Positions 49,598 through 58,860 of a stretch of DNA of 64,000 nt are shown here, in pieces; positions within the stretch are counted from its first letter, which is position 1; the number at the start of each line of letters is the position of its first letter. The notes beneath the pieces are model-generated. The model did no database searches, had not been told where the DNA came from, and was given only the letters and a program-made list of their open reading frames with translations. The stretch is from Lachnospiraceae bacterium (lineage in GTDB: Bacteria; Bacillota; Clostridia; Lachnospirales; Lachnospiraceae). The stretch is taken from the NCBI GenBank assembly GCA_017521985.1, contig JAFXAZ010000005.1:19075-83074 (forward strand). Direction: 5' to 3'. Both the position numbers and the translations under genes were made by a program.

Positions 49598-50476
49598 TTA
49601 AAATAGTACTCCCACAGATTCGATAACCTGTACGGAGAGAACTACCACATAAATGAGTAAGATGCATAAGAGCATCAGCATGGAATATTTCTGCATCTGT
49701 TTGGGACGTTTTTGTGCTTCCTTGCGAAGCATACTTTGTTCCACCTGACGCATATCGAAGACCAGCATCTTAAAATACATCTGCTGGTCATCGCCACGAA
49801 GGGTTCCGATCAACCCGCGGATGATGTCTGAGAGCATATTGCTGCCAACCCGGTTCTGGAATCGTAGAAGAGCACTTTCGTAATTACCGGTCCGCATGTC
49901 AGCGATGGTGGTATCCAGTTCCTGACTCAAGTAGGGACCGGCAATCCGTCTGTAGGACACCAGCATTTTTAGTACATCACGGTCCAGGGTAAGGCTCTGT
50001 TGTAAACTGGTGGCAAAGCGGGGGAGTTCCCGTTCAATCAGTTTCTTCTTTTTGGTTACGGTATCAAATGCCTTCTGATACATGGCAAACCAGACCAAAA
50101 TGGAGAGAGCCATGATCATGAATCCGGTAAGTGGGACCAACAGGCAGAAAAAAAGCCCTGCGAAAAAAGTAAGCAGGGCAGAAAGCAGGGCCTTCATGGT
50201 ATAGGTTTCCGGCGTCATGTCAATTCCGGCAATGGATAAAGTAAGGGCCAGTTTTTCTCTTTTGACAGTATCCAGGTGAAGCAAAGGGCTGAGTGCATTT
50301 GCAGCCTTGTCGAGATACACATGGAAGAGATTCTGGTTCCCTGAGTCGTGTTCTCTGGTCCCATTGAGCATGATCCGGGATGCCCGTACAGTAGGAATGT
50401 CTTTAAATGCACATATCAGGTTATAAAAGGCGACTCCTGTGCAGGCCGCAGCGATCAAAATCAACAAATAAAGCAT
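49598..50476 (-). CDS. tadC: TadC-like membrane platform protein (Tad locus 2)
   Basis: A 292-residue protein with GGAGGCC before ATG 50476. An N-terminal membrane helix, a double hydrophobic region near 105-145, a cytoplasmic T2SF domain (IERELPRFATSLQQSLTLDR, where the ELP start is typical) and a C-terminal helix. It forms the inner-membrane platform with TadB. Confidence 0.8.
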   Translation of the reverse strand: MLYLLILIAAACTGVAFYNLICAFKDIPTVRASRIMLNGTREHDSGNQNLFHVYLDKAANALSPLLHLDTVKREKLALTLSIAGIDMTPETYTMKALLSALLTFFAGLFFCLLVPLTGFMIMALSILVWFAMYQKAFDTVTKKKKLIERELPRFATSLQQSLTLDRDVLKMLVSYRRIAGPYLSQELDTTIADMRTGNYESALLRFQNRVGSNMLSDIIRGLIGTLRGDDQQMYFKMLVFDMRQVEQSMLRKEAQKRPKQMQKYSMLMLLCILLIYVVVLSVQVIESVGVLF

Positions 50477-50487
50477 AATGGCCTCCT

Positions 50488-51408
50488 TCAAATGGTGTAT
50501 TCCATAGGTCGGCTGATCTTCATGATCCGAGTTATGGAAAAGAGTATAATGCCGGCACAGACTGCCAGAGTTAGTTTACCAGGTAGGGTATAAACTAATG
50601 TCGTGAACCAATCCCGGTTGAGCATATACAGTAACGGGATATTGCCGATCACCAGCAGTATCATGGTAATAGCTTCCCGTTTGGGAGCATTAATGATGGC
50701 ATCTAACTCCGACTGAATGATTCGGATGTCTGAGAATTTCTGTACAGTAAAGCTCAGGGTATGTTTCATATTCCGGTCGCTCTGGCATTGGATCAGGACA
50801 TCACACCACTCGTGGAAGATACTATTGGGAATCTTACCTTTCAGGGTGTGAATGGCAGAGACCAGGTTTGCATTTAGCATCTCTGACTCCATTAGGAAAG
50901 ATTCAAAATGGAATTTAACCGGCGGGTTCATATAAGGAACATTTTCCCGGACTGCTTTTATCAGATCACCACTTCGAAGATAAGAAGTAGTAACCGTAGA
51001 AACAGCAGTTTCTAACTCTTCAGACAGGTGTTTTTTGTATGCTGCAGAGGTTGAACGCAGGTACCAGATAGGTATGAATGCGAATGCAGCTCCTAACACC
51101 GGAATCATGAAGACATTGTTTAATAACAGAGCGATTACAGCTCCAAGTGCAAATAAAAGCAGAGATGTCCGCCTTAGTGTTATAAAGCGGCCTTCCCTGC
51201 CGGTGTTTTTTAATAGTTGTTCTATTTCAGAAAGTTCCTTTTTCAGAAACCCCTGGTTGGGTTTTCCGAGCAGCTTATGGACATCATTTTGCAGGGAGTT
51301 TTTTTTCTGCTGAGGCAATAAAACAGTAAAGTCGCGTAAATTTACTGCAAAAAGTGAAAACAAGCCGCCGGTTAATAAGAGAAAGGTAATAAATTGGATC
51401 CAAAACAT
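50488..51408 (-). CDS. tadB: TadB-like membrane platform protein (Tad locus 2)
   Basis: A 306-residue protein with AAAGGAGG upstream. One membrane helix at the N-terminus, a second pair near residues 80-125, a T2SF domain with ELETAVSTVTTSYLRSGDLI and two C-terminal helices. It is 28 bases after the CpaF gene. Its start and stop are closely packed with its neighbours. Confidence 0.8.
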   Translation of the reverse strand: MFWIQFITFLLLTGGLFSLFAVNLRDFTVLLPQQKKNSLQNDVHKLLGKPNQGFLKKELSEIEQLLKNTGREGRFITLRRTSLLLFALGAVIALLLNNVFMIPVLGAAFAFIPIWYLRSTSAAYKKHLSEELETAVSTVTTSYLRSGDLIKAVRENVPYMNPPVKFHFESFLMESEMLNANLVSAIHTLKGKIPNSIFHEWCDVLIQCQSDRNMKHTLSFTVQKFSDIRIIQSELDAIINAPKREAITMILLVIGNIPLLYMLNRDWFTTLVYTLPGKLTLAVCAGIILFSITRIMKISRPMEYTI

Positions 51409-51436
51409 GTGTCATCCTCCTTTCCGGTATCCGTAT

Positions 51437-52792
51437 TTATTGAAATGGGTATAAAGCAGATGCAGCAATCCCATTATCCAGCATTCGTCTTTTCAGGGAA
51501 TCAGAAATTCCGGCCAGTTTCTTATGACTGCCAATGACAAAAGGGGTGCCGGAAGCATCTGTAAAGTTATCCGATACGTCATATTGAAACAGGGTACGGT
51601 AAACCAATTGCCCATCTATATAATCTTCTCCTTCTATGATCTGCATGATCCTTCGGGAGCCATCTTCCAACTGCTTCGTAAAAAGGATAATCGGATAGGC
51701 TTCCACCATGATCTGCATCAGGATCTCATCATCCATATCATATTTACGCCGGGCCAGAGTCATCATTCTGCGGTATGTTGCCGGTGCAGAATTGGAATGG
51801 ATGGTGGTAACAACCGTGTGCCCGGTACGGGAGCTTTCCGCAACGGAGAGAGCTTCGCTGGCGGAACGCATTTCGCCGACGCCGATCACATCCGGATGTT
51901 TGCGAAGGACCCGTTCCAGCAAAAAATCCTGATCAATATTCAGAGCAGGATTCTCATGAGGTCTGGTCAATAGATGGACCACGCTGTTTAAGGCGTGCCC
52001 ATCTGCATCTCTTTTGATCAGGTCAAATTCCCGGCTTCCTTCCTCAATGGTAATGAGACGTCTGTTGTCCGGTACCATGGAAAGCAGCCAGCTCATAATG
52101 GTTGTCTTTCCGGAACCGGTACTGCCGGCAATGCAGACAGATACGCCGTAGCGTATACAGCAGGTGAGAAATTCCAGAATTTCTTCTGTGGCAGCTCCCG
52201 ACAGGAGCAACTTTTCTCTGGAAACCGTCTGCTGGTTGACGATTCGGATGGAAGCGTTGATACCAATGTCCGGATCCACAATAGGAGACTTGTCTACCGA
52301 TATTCTGATGTTCTTATCCAGATAACCAATAACAGAAGGCATAGTATCATCAATGACCATTCCGCAGGTACTTAACAACCTTCGCATCACATCAACAGCG
52401 TGCTGCGGGGACTGAAATCGGTCGGGTATTTTCATGGAGCGGCCGCCACTCAGGATCACTTCGATATCGTTGTAGGCATTCACGTTTACCTCTTCGATTC
52501 CCGGTTTGTAGATCCATTTCTTCAAAAAGGAGATCCCGGCCATATCGTCATAAATGGCATCACAAAGTTCCTCGGATGTCATATCCGGAAGAGAATAGGA
52601 GCAGTTGTGAATGTACTGCAGTATAAATTCACGCAAAAGCTTTCTTGCTTCCTCCGGATTTTCCTCAGCTGTCAGCTTATCGGAATGATGAGTGGTGCAG
52701 TATTTCTTTACATCATCCAGAATTTCACCATATGTCAGTTCCTTGCTGGATGAAGAGGTAAAAAACACTTGATTCAAAGCATTCTGATTCAT
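51437..52792 (-). CDS. cpaF: CpaF/TadA secretion ATPase (Tad locus 2)
   Basis: A 451-residue protein with AAGGAGGC upstream. An N-terminal CpaF domain (FLKKWIYKPGIEEVNVNAYN) is followed by Walker A AGSTGSGKTTIMSW near residue 225, the acidic box TIEEGSREFDL, Walker B DVIGVGEMRSASEAL and the His box GHTVVTTIHSNSA. It powers assembly of the pilus. Full length, with all catalytic motifs in place. Confidence 0.93.
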   Translation of the reverse strand: MNQNALNQVFFTSSSSKELTYGEILDDVKKYCTTHHSDKLTAEENPEEARKLLREFILQYIHNCSYSLPDMTSEELCDAIYDDMAGISFLKKWIYKPGIEEVNVNAYNDIEVILSGGRSMKIPDRFQSPQHAVDVMRRLLSTCGMVIDDTMPSVIGYLDKNIRISVDKSPIVDPDIGINASIRIVNQQTVSREKLLLSGAATEEILEFLTCCIRYGVSVCIAGSTGSGKTTIMSWLLSMVPDNRRLITIEEGSREFDLIKRDADGHALNSVVHLLTRPHENPALNIDQDFLLERVLRKHPDVIGVGEMRSASEALSVAESSRTGHTVVTTIHSNSAPATYRRMMTLARRKYDMDDEILMQIMVEAYPIILFTKQLEDGSRRIMQIIEGEDYIDGQLVYRTLFQYDVSDNFTDASGTPFVIGSHKKLAGISDSLKRRMLDNGIAASALYPFQ

Positions 52793-53550
52793 ACGCCGCC
52801 TCCTTTTAGTTTCTTATCAATTTCCAGGATGTCATTTCTTACAAGCTTTAAAGCATCCATATATCGTGGATTGCAGTATGCGAAAGAACGGAAATACTGT
52901 CCGCTGGTTCCCATACGTTCCATCTCTTTGTTATAAGGAAGAATTCCATTGAAACCACCAATCTGATGCCCCATTTCCTCGATAGGATGAAATGGTCTGG
53001 CAAGACCGGCAAAGGTCAGGTGTTTTTCATAATGAAACTTTTCATCTGTAAGCAAAGCTTTATGTGCCTTTAAATAATGAAGTCCTCTGAAATCCGGCGT
53101 CAGGATCTGGATGGTCAGATCCGCAGCTTCAATGGCTGCAGGTGTGAAGATATTCATCATGTCGCTGTTGCAATCCAGTATCAGGTAGTCAACAAGTCTG
53201 GATGTTTCCGACAAAAAGAGCCGGATTTTATCATATTTTAGTTCCGGATAAGAGAGCGGATTTTCACCGGCAGCATATCCCATCACACCGATAAAGGGAT
53301 ACTCTTTCAGAAGTACAATATGTTCTGCAATGATCGCAGTATTGATCTCCAGACTGGTAAGAACTTTTCCGATAGAGGATTGGGTACCTACATGTCTGTC
53401 CGGCATCCATACAGGAAGCATGGGTGTGCAGGAGTCCGCACTAATGATGATTGCTTTTTCTTTCCCTGCCGTCAGTGTTTTTGCCAGGTTACAGCAGAAC
53501 ATGGACTTTCCGCTTCCGGGATTTCCCCATACAGTGATAATCTTTGCCAT
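52789..53550 (-). CDS. TadZ/CpaE-like MinD-type ATPase
   Basis: A 253-residue protein whose first residues are a P-loop (ITVWGNPGSGKSMFCCNL). The usual MinD-type KGGxGKT signature Lys is replaced, as in some TadZ proteins. Later LVDYLILDCNSDM gives the Walker B strand. TadZ proteins place the Tad machine at the membrane. It overlaps CpaF by four bases. Locus 1 lacks such a gene. Confidence 0.75.
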   Translation of the reverse strand: MAKIITVWGNPGSGKSMFCCNLAKTLTAGKEKAIIISADSCTPMLPVWMPDRHVGTQSSIGKVLTSLEINTAIIAEHIVLLKEYPFIGVMGYAAGENPLSYPELKYDKIRLFLSETSRLVDYLILDCNSDMMNIFTPAAIEAADLTIQILTPDFRGLHYLKAHKALLTDEKFHYEKHLTFAGLARPFHPIEEMGHQIGGFNGILPYNKEMERMGTSGQYFRSFAYCNPRYMDALKLVRNDILEIDKKLKGGGV

Positions 53551-53559
53551 GGCTGCCTC

Positions 53560-54354
53560 CTATTCTGAAGCAGCTGAGGATTCTTCTGTGATTTCTTCTG
53601 TCTGATCTTCAGAAGGAAGTGATTCCTCTATAATGGAAGCAATCGTATCTGTCTGGCGCTGCAGCAGCTCCTCAGCAAGCTTCGGATTTCCTCTGGAAAC
53701 AAGGGCCAGATGGATGTTTCCGTCATTTTCAAAGAGTGTCAGCAGTCTTGCCTGCAGGGGAGATACCAGTAAGGTAACGGATGCAGTCTGCGGTTTTTCC
53801 GTTTCTGCAAGATCCGGCTGCTCATAATCCGTGTCATATCCATTCTCATCTGTGACAGCAAGAACCTTTACGAAATGCAGTTCCGGTATATCGGGAACCG
53901 GATCCAGTACCTGATTGTCGTCATAATGGTAAACGCGAACAATATCGCCAACCTGTAATTTGTCAGACAGGCCCACCGCCAGAGTACGTATAGATACAGA
54001 AAAGGCCATCATACCATCCGGAATAGCATCCAGGGATGGATCCGAAGAGAGTGGAGTACTGCTTACTTTTTGTGGTAATACATAATCTCCTGGATAAAGA
54101 TTGGTAACCGCATAGGTACCGATCACATCTTCCGGTTTCGTAGCCAGACTTGAGGGAAGGTTGAGATTTCCTACAGTGACCGTTTCCAGATCGGATTCCG
54201 TGATACATTCTCCCGCGTATACGGTTTCGGCAATCCGTATGATTTCAGTGGTGGATGCAGCTTTTCTGGTCACTGCAGGTATGGCAATGAATGCAATGAT
54301 CAGTGCCAGGATAATACTTAAGATTCCATACAATAATCGAATATTGATTTTCAT
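53560..54354 (-). CDS. CpaB-like SAF-domain protein (Tad locus 2)
   Basis: A 264-residue protein. ATG 54354 has GGAGGTATC upstream and starts a membrane helix (LYGILSIILALIIAFIAIP). A SAF domain (AGECITESDLETVTVGNLNL, YPGDYVLPQKV) and a CpaB core (VGDIVRVYHYDD) follow. An acidic Glu/Ser tail ends the protein. It overlaps the prepilin peptidase gene by four bases. Confidence 0.85.
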   Translation of the reverse strand: MKINIRLLYGILSIILALIIAFIAIPAVTRKAASTTEIIRIAETVYAGECITESDLETVTVGNLNLPSSLATKPEDVIGTYAVTNLYPGDYVLPQKVSSTPLSSDPSLDAIPDGMMAFSVSIRTLAVGLSDKLQVGDIVRVYHYDDNQVLDPVPDIPELHFVKVLAVTDENGYDTDYEQPDLAETEKPQTASVTLLVSPLQARLLTLFENDGNIHLALVSRGNPKLAEELLQRQTDTIASIIEESLPSEDQTEEITEESSAASE

Positions 54355-54824
54355 AGATACCTCCAAATAACAAATTGTGTAATGGTTCCAAGCAGCAAAA
54401 ACGGTGCAAACGGAATCGCCTGTTTCGGATGTTTGCATCGCAGCTGCAGGTAAAATAATGCATAGACAGCACTGCAAAAGGAAGTGGCAAGGATTCCTTT
54501 TGGTCCGGCCAGAAGTCCTAACAGTGCTGCAAGCTTGATATCACCGCCGCCCATGTGGCAGTTTGGGATGTATGATACCGCCAGAAAAAGAAACGCACCC
54601 AGAAATAAGCCAAACAGGCTTTCCTGGATGCGTAAAAGCATATGGTGCCAATCTCCATTCCAGCTAAGAGGCAGGGAAGAAAGGCTCCAGATAAGAAAAT
54701 AGAACAGGGCAATGTTCTTGATCTTATGGTGGCGGATATCATATAGTGCAATTCCGGTAAGGAAAAGCAGGGTAAGTAAAAAATACCAGGCAGGTAAGTT
54801 ATTCACGTTTACTGTACCAATCAT
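54351..54824 (-). CDS. Prepilin peptidase (CpaA/TadV, A24 family)
   Basis: A 157-residue membrane protein. ATG 54824 lies inside the adhesin gene end (26-base overlap). Both catalytic Asp motifs are present: ALYDIRHHKIKN after the second helix and HMGGGDIKLAALLG, the GxGD motif. It cuts the leader of the pilins. The fully conserved motif contrasts with the variant protein of locus 1. Confidence 0.88.
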   Translation of the reverse strand: MIGTVNVNNLPAWYFLLTLLFLTGIALYDIRHHKIKNIALFYFLIWSLSSLPLSWNGDWHHMLLRIQESLFGLFLGAFLFLAVSYIPNCHMGGGDIKLAALLGLLAGPKGILATSFCSAVYALFYLQLRCKHPKQAIPFAPFLLLGTITQFVIWRYL

Positions 54825-56577
54825 CAAACAGACTGCCCTGAATCTGTAAGGAGTCATTTGAGTTAATAGACAGCATTCCTGCCGGAGTCCATGCATCAAT
54901 GATACGGGTGTAGGCCGTGTAAGTTCCATCGGGAAACCAGACAGGTGTGAAATGTACGTTTCGTCCCTGAATGGAGTATGGATTGGACTTGAACACAAAA
55001 TTGCCATTCCAATCCAGAGTAAGAAGGCGCCAGTACGTTGCATAATCAAATTCCGGGAAATAAGTAATGGCATTCTGTGCTGCAGTAATCTGGTCCGCCG
55101 GTGCATTTGAAGCGACACTGGCAGATGCTGTTTCGCTGATGCCATAGCCGCTTCGCATATAATTGCCCGGATAATTGGGAATGGTCACATCAGGAGAGAT
55201 GTACATGTTACCGGTTATGGAAGCATAATAGCCAGTTGCAGTAAACTCATATTCACCATGATCAACCCAACTGCCATGATCTTCCCAGTGATAACCGATT
55301 TTCCACATCTTATGTTCTTTCGTACAATTGGGTGGGCAGTCTTCTGTACATTCTTTGATTTCCTGATACGATCCATACACCCATTTCATATCAGAATCCC
55401 ATTGCCAGTCCGGTACCCAGTGGGCATTCCATACACTCCATGTGACATAAGTATTTTCATAGTCTGAAGGCAGGGCAGGAATCCGGAAACCGGGATTGGT
55501 ATCGGTTGCCTGTGGATCCGGTGGCGGGTTTTCATCCAGGGAAACGATCTGAACCAGAAAATTTGTCTTGGCAGTAGATGCCCCGGATACCGTCAGATCA
55601 ATAGATAGTGTCGTTGGGGAAGAAGGCGTGTGCCATTTCACCCATACTATCTGGGAACTTCCCGCAGGCATGACAATATTGTTTACGGTGTAACTTTGCC
55701 CAAAAATCTGAAAGGTTACACTTGCCGGATGATCCGGGTTGACTTCTGTGGTGCTGGTCAAAGTTATGCTTGTGATTACATCGGTGTCTACCCGGTAGGT
55801 AAAATCCGGAGCTACCACAGGTGTATTGGAAATTTCCTTATAGGTAACGATACCGATACCCAGAGAAGAAATAATATCGGAATCAGGAACTTTCCCGTCA
55901 CGGGTACCCGTCCATGCAGGATAGCCAAGATCTGGCTGTTCCAGAAATAATGCCAGTGGCAGGTTCTGATGAGTCAGACTGGTTAATGTTCTTCGAAGAG
56001 CTCCACCGGATAGCTGGTTATATAGTGCAGCTTCGGTTGCTGTCATCGCATAATCCCGTCCCCCATGTGTAAAATAAGCAATTGGCTCAATGACCAGCTT
56101 ATAATTACCAGATATTAAATCATCCAGGAGAATGCCGGTTTTGGTGGAAACCAATTGTGCGGCATATTCGGAACAAAAATAGCGTTTGATTTCTTCCAAG
56201 CTTGCTTTTACAGCTGTCCTGCTTATGATCTGAGGAAGTGCTGTCCCAGGCTTGGAGCAGCTGTAGGCGCCGCCGGGTGAAAGACTGGCACCAGCAGTAT
56301 ACTGAAGCTTACACACATTACCAAAGTGAATGATATTATCTTCAATATCAAAGTTCGTAAGATCAAAAGGTACGGATACGATGGTGCCATCTAGGGCAAC
56401 GACGGTTACACGTACTCCGTCTTCATGATGCCATATATCTGTAGCAGTACCTTGGCCCATGGAACCACCACCATTGTCAATATTTCCGTCACCTGCAGCA
56501 AAGCAGGTCAGGGATGAGGATAAATAAAGAACCATAATCATCAGAAATGTGAATATGGTCCGCTTTTTACATATCAA
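54799..56577 (-). CDS. Secreted adhesin-like protein (Tad locus 2)
   Basis: A 592-residue protein. The start is TTG at 56577, ten bases after GGAAAGGAG. The competing ATG there gives only a six-codon frame. A signal peptide (IFTFLMIMVLYLSSSLTCFA) ends at about residue 28. The rest includes a beta-rich region, a Cys cluster (CTEDCPPNCTKEHKMWK) and a Trp-rich stretch. No wall anchor is seen. By its place it is the counterpart of the locus 1 adhesin. Confidence 0.7.
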   Translation of the reverse strand: MICKKRTIFTFLMIMVLYLSSSLTCFAAGDGNIDNGGGSMGQGTATDIWHHEDGVRVTVVALDGTIVSVPFDLTNFDIEDNIIHFGNVCKLQYTAGASLSPGGAYSCSKPGTALPQIISRTAVKASLEEIKRYFCSEYAAQLVSTKTGILLDDLISGNYKLVIEPIAYFTHGGRDYAMTATEAALYNQLSGGALRRTLTSLTHQNLPLALFLEQPDLGYPAWTGTRDGKVPDSDIISSLGIGIVTYKEISNTPVVAPDFTYRVDTDVITSITLTSTTEVNPDHPASVTFQIFGQSYTVNNIVMPAGSSQIVWVKWHTPSSPTTLSIDLTVSGASTAKTNFLVQIVSLDENPPPDPQATDTNPGFRIPALPSDYENTYVTWSVWNAHWVPDWQWDSDMKWVYGSYQEIKECTEDCPPNCTKEHKMWKIGYHWEDHGSWVDHGEYEFTATGYYASITGNMYISPDVTIPNYPGNYMRSGYGISETASASVASNAPADQITAAQNAITYFPEFDYATYWRLLTLDWNGNFVFKSNPYSIQGRNVHFTPVWFPDGTYTAYTRIIDAWTPAGMLSINSNDSLQIQGSLFDDWYSKRE

Positions 56578-56644
56578 TCGTTTTCATCTCCTTTCCGGGC
56601 AATCAAAAGGACATGGCGTTTTACCATGTCCAGAATAGGTTATT

Positions 56645-57253
56645 TCAATTACCCATAGTCCCTATTTGTTTGTTAATGTCTCCGCTGCTGTCCACCACAT
56701 TTTGACTGGTATTTCCGGTCTGGATCCATCCGAAGACCGGATCATAGACCTGACCGGAGGAAGTTACGGAAGCTGTGTCGCTCTTTTCCGGCTCCTTGAA
56801 ATCCTTGATCTCTGTATGTAAAGGAACGGAATCGTCATATTCCGGTTTGTTGTTTGGATCCGTCAGAGAGTCAGTAATCACCGGAGGTTCCTTCGGGGGT
56901 TCGTCGTCTTTGGATTCTTTTGTAGTAGAATTTGATAAAGATACCGGTGTTTCTGTGTTATAAACTACTATGTCTGAAGGCTCTGAAGCATCGCCGGATG
57001 GTTTTTCCGTGATATCAGAATCTGGTTGCTCAGGTGTTATGCTCTCCAAGGTATCATGTACAATCAGAATTTCCGGGCTGTGGGATTCCTCTTCCCATGT
57101 GTCAGTTACAGGACCGGTCTCTTCCGGCGTCGGTGCAAATTCTGTACTTGGCTCTTTAGTAAGTAACCAGACGCCCAACACGATAAAGATTGACAGAACG
57201 GGAAAACCTAACAATGTGCATATATATTTTGATTTATCACTAATCTTTTTCAT
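56645..57253 (-). CDS. Membrane-anchored stalk protein (Tad locus 2)
   Basis: A 202-residue protein with AAAGGAGAAC before ATG 57253. One membrane helix (LLGFPVLSIFIVLGVWLL) is followed by a long Pro/Glu/Ser/Asp-rich unfolded stalk and a short C-terminus with VYDPVFGWIQTG. The matching gene in locus 1 (16193) has the same design with a Cys-rich end. It probably bridges membrane and wall. Confidence 0.6.
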   Translation of the reverse strand: MKKISDKSKYICTLLGFPVLSIFIVLGVWLLTKEPSTEFAPTPEETGPVTDTWEEESHSPEILIVHDTLESITPEQPDSDITEKPSGDASEPSDIVVYNTETPVSLSNSTTKESKDDEPPKEPPVITDSLTDPNNKPEYDDSVPLHTEIKDFKEPEKSDTASVTSSGQVYDPVFGWIQTGNTSQNVVDSSGDINKQIGTMGN

Positions 57254-57315
57254 GATGCAGTTCTCCTTTCGCTCATCTATATACCTTATACGATTCAAGT
57301 GGCCGATTTACAACT

Positions 57316-57795
57316 TTATATTTTAATTATGTGTGAACCAGTAAGCAGAATCTGTTGTATGGTGATGGGATATTGGTTTCCAAACATCTGAATATGAAAG
57401 GTGACATCACAGCTCATTTCATATGTAATCTTATCGGGCTCCCTGGCATACTGTAATTGGATGTTCTGAACAGTATAGTTTGTATTGGACAAAGGAATTC
57501 TGGCTGCAAGGCCATTCACAAAATCAGCCTGAAGCTTATTTTGATACAACTGACTGATATGCAGGATATCTGAGTAGTTGTTCAAATCCACCTCCCTCTG
57601 AGAATGGTATGTATCAGCATAGATACGGGCACTAATGTTATTCAGCTCCATTTTAGCTGCATTACGGATGTTGATGCAGTTGATCTGTACCGAGGCAAAG
57701 AGCAGCAAAAAAGACATCAGCATCGTGACAGCAAGTACAATGAATGTGGAAAAAATGTTCAAAGCACCGGTTTCATTGTGTATACGTTTCTTCAT
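57316..57795 (-). CDS. TadE-like pseudopilin 2 (Tad locus 2)
   Basis: A 159-residue protein. The start KKRIHNETG is followed by a hydrophobic helix (IFSTFIVLAVTMLMSFLLLF) and an outer domain. The Gly is a possible prepilin peptidase site, as in TadE/TadF pseudopilins. Nine bases after the previous gene. Confidence 0.65.
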   Translation of the reverse strand: MKKRIHNETGALNIFSTFIVLAVTMLMSFLLLFASVQINCINIRNAAKMELNNISARIYADTYHSQREVDLNNYSDILHISQLYQNKLQADFVNGLAARIPLSNTNYTVQNIQLQYAREPDKITYEMSCDVTFHIQMFGNQYPITIQQILLTGSHIIKI

Positions 57796-57804
57796 GTCAA
57801 CCTC

Positions 57805-58236
57805 CTATTTCCAATAGTGCTCGCTCACTCCGGCACCCTGAGCATTGATAGTGATCGGAAAAAGATTGATATTTCCGATACCACCTATGTAACATCTGGT
57901 AGTCACAGAGACATAAAAAGGTGTACCGATCTGTATCCGGTAAGAAGAACCATTGCAGTTTACCTGATAGCTGATCGGATCCGTTCCGGTAATATTGCCG
58001 GAGAGATAAGCAAATAATGTATCGGTGTCATTGTTTACGCCTCCGTTTAACTGGATCTGCTTTACAAGCTGGTCTGCCATGTGGTCCATTTCCTGTTTTA
58101 CGGTTATGATATGAAAGATATTCAATATGAATGCGATCATAATCACAACAATCAGGATATAGATAAAGGTACTGATGTAAGAGGCTTCACCTCTTTCAGA
58201 TAAGAGCGTTCGTTTTAGTTTTTTGATTGATTTCAC
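57805..58236 (-). CDS. TadE-like pseudopilin 1, first gene of Tad operon 2
   Basis: A 143-residue protein. The start ERG and helix (FIYILIVVIMIAFILNIF) follow the TadE pattern. The frame starts with GTG at 58236, but the GGGAGG ribosome site touches this codon, so the true start could be a rarer codon a few residues later. Its leader contains a terminator whose loop can pair with the ribosome site. Confidence 0.65.
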   Translation of the reverse strand: MKSIKKLKRTLLSERGEASYISTFIYILIVVIMIAFILNIFHIITVKQEMDHMADQLVKQIQLNGGVNNDTDTLFAYLSGNITGTDPISYQVNCNGSSYRIQIGTPFYVSVTTRCYIGGIGNINLFPITINAQGAGVSEHYWK

Positions 58237-58250
58237 CTCCCAAATAGAAA

Positions 58251-58290
58251 AACGCAGGTAGAAGGAGGGGGAAGCTTCAATACCTGCGTT
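58251..58290 (-). terminator. Leader terminator of Tad operon 2
   Basis: A perfect 10-bp stem, AACGCAGGTA at 58251-58260 and TACCTGCGTT at 58281-58290, extended by A-T pairs. On the minus strand it is followed by TTTTTCTATTT and at once by the ribosome site of the first pilus gene. The loop contains CCCCCTCC, complementary to GGGAGG of that site. Confidence 0.75.
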
Positions 58291-58319
58291 TTCTAAAAAT
58301 ATGAATTATCACAATACCT

Positions 58320-58348
58320 ATTTTAGCATAGTAGATTTCCCATGTAAA
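58320..58348 (-). promoter_or_regulatory. Sigma-70 promoter of Tad operon 2
   Basis: On the minus strand TTTACA (58343-58348) and TAAAAT (58320-58325) are 17 bases apart and TGC directly precedes the -10, an extended -10. Transcription would meet the leader terminator after about 20 bases. Confidence 0.75.
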
Positions 58349-58410
58349 TCGCAATACAGTGCAATGTAGGGAAATGATGTGATAGTTTAGTGCCAAAATG
58401 GAATGATGGG

Positions 58411-58442
58411 GAGAGAAGGTGTGGTAGAGAGAAGGTGTGGTA
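58411..58442. repeat. 16-bp tandem duplication
   Basis: GAGAGAAGGTGTGGTA occurs twice in direct contact (58411-58426 and 58427-58442) in the intergenic region before the MmcQ-type gene. No role is apparent. Confidence 0.6.
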
Positions 58443-58506
58443 GTAGCGAAAATTGATACAATGTGCTATAATATCTTCAATAGGGTTATAATTGAGGAGA
58501 CGTGTA

Positions 58507-58845
58507 ATGAGGACTAGAGAGGCGGTATTAGAATACGGATTATCATTTCCGGATACTTATCAAGATGCACCCTTCCATGATTCAAATTGGATTTTGGTAC
58601 GAGTTCAAAAAAACAAAAAGGCTTTTTTATGGACTTATGAAAGAAATGGGCAGATGTGCATAAATGTAAAAGTGGATCCGGAGTGGCGTGATTTATGGAG
58701 GAGAATATATCCTTCTGTGATTCCAGGATATCACCAGAATAAGGAACATTGGAATACGGTGATACTGGATGGAACAGTGCCAGAGAAAGAAGTAAAACGA
58801 ATGATTTCAGAAAGCTATGATCTGGTGATGACAAAAGATAAATAA
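58507..58845 (+). CDS. MmcQ/YjbR-family protein
   Basis: A 112-residue protein with GAGGAG before ATG 58507. Landmarks are FPDTYQDAPFHDSNWILVRV near the start, CINVKVDPEW in the middle and HWNTVILDGTVPEKEVKRMI near the end, all typical of this family. The fold resembles a small double-wing DNA-binding protein. The role is unknown, and many genomes carry several copies. Confidence 0.88.
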   Translation: MRTREAVLEYGLSFPDTYQDAPFHDSNWILVRVQKNKKAFLWTYERNGQMCINVKVDPEWRDLWRRIYPSVIPGYHQNKEHWNTVILDGTVPEKEVKRMISESYDLVMTKDK

Positions 58846-58860
58846 GAAAGGAATAGAGAG

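Noticed and set aside
58411-58442. CRISPR-like repeat
   Set aside because: There are only two adjacent copies without spacers. No CRISPR array or cas gene was seen in the window.
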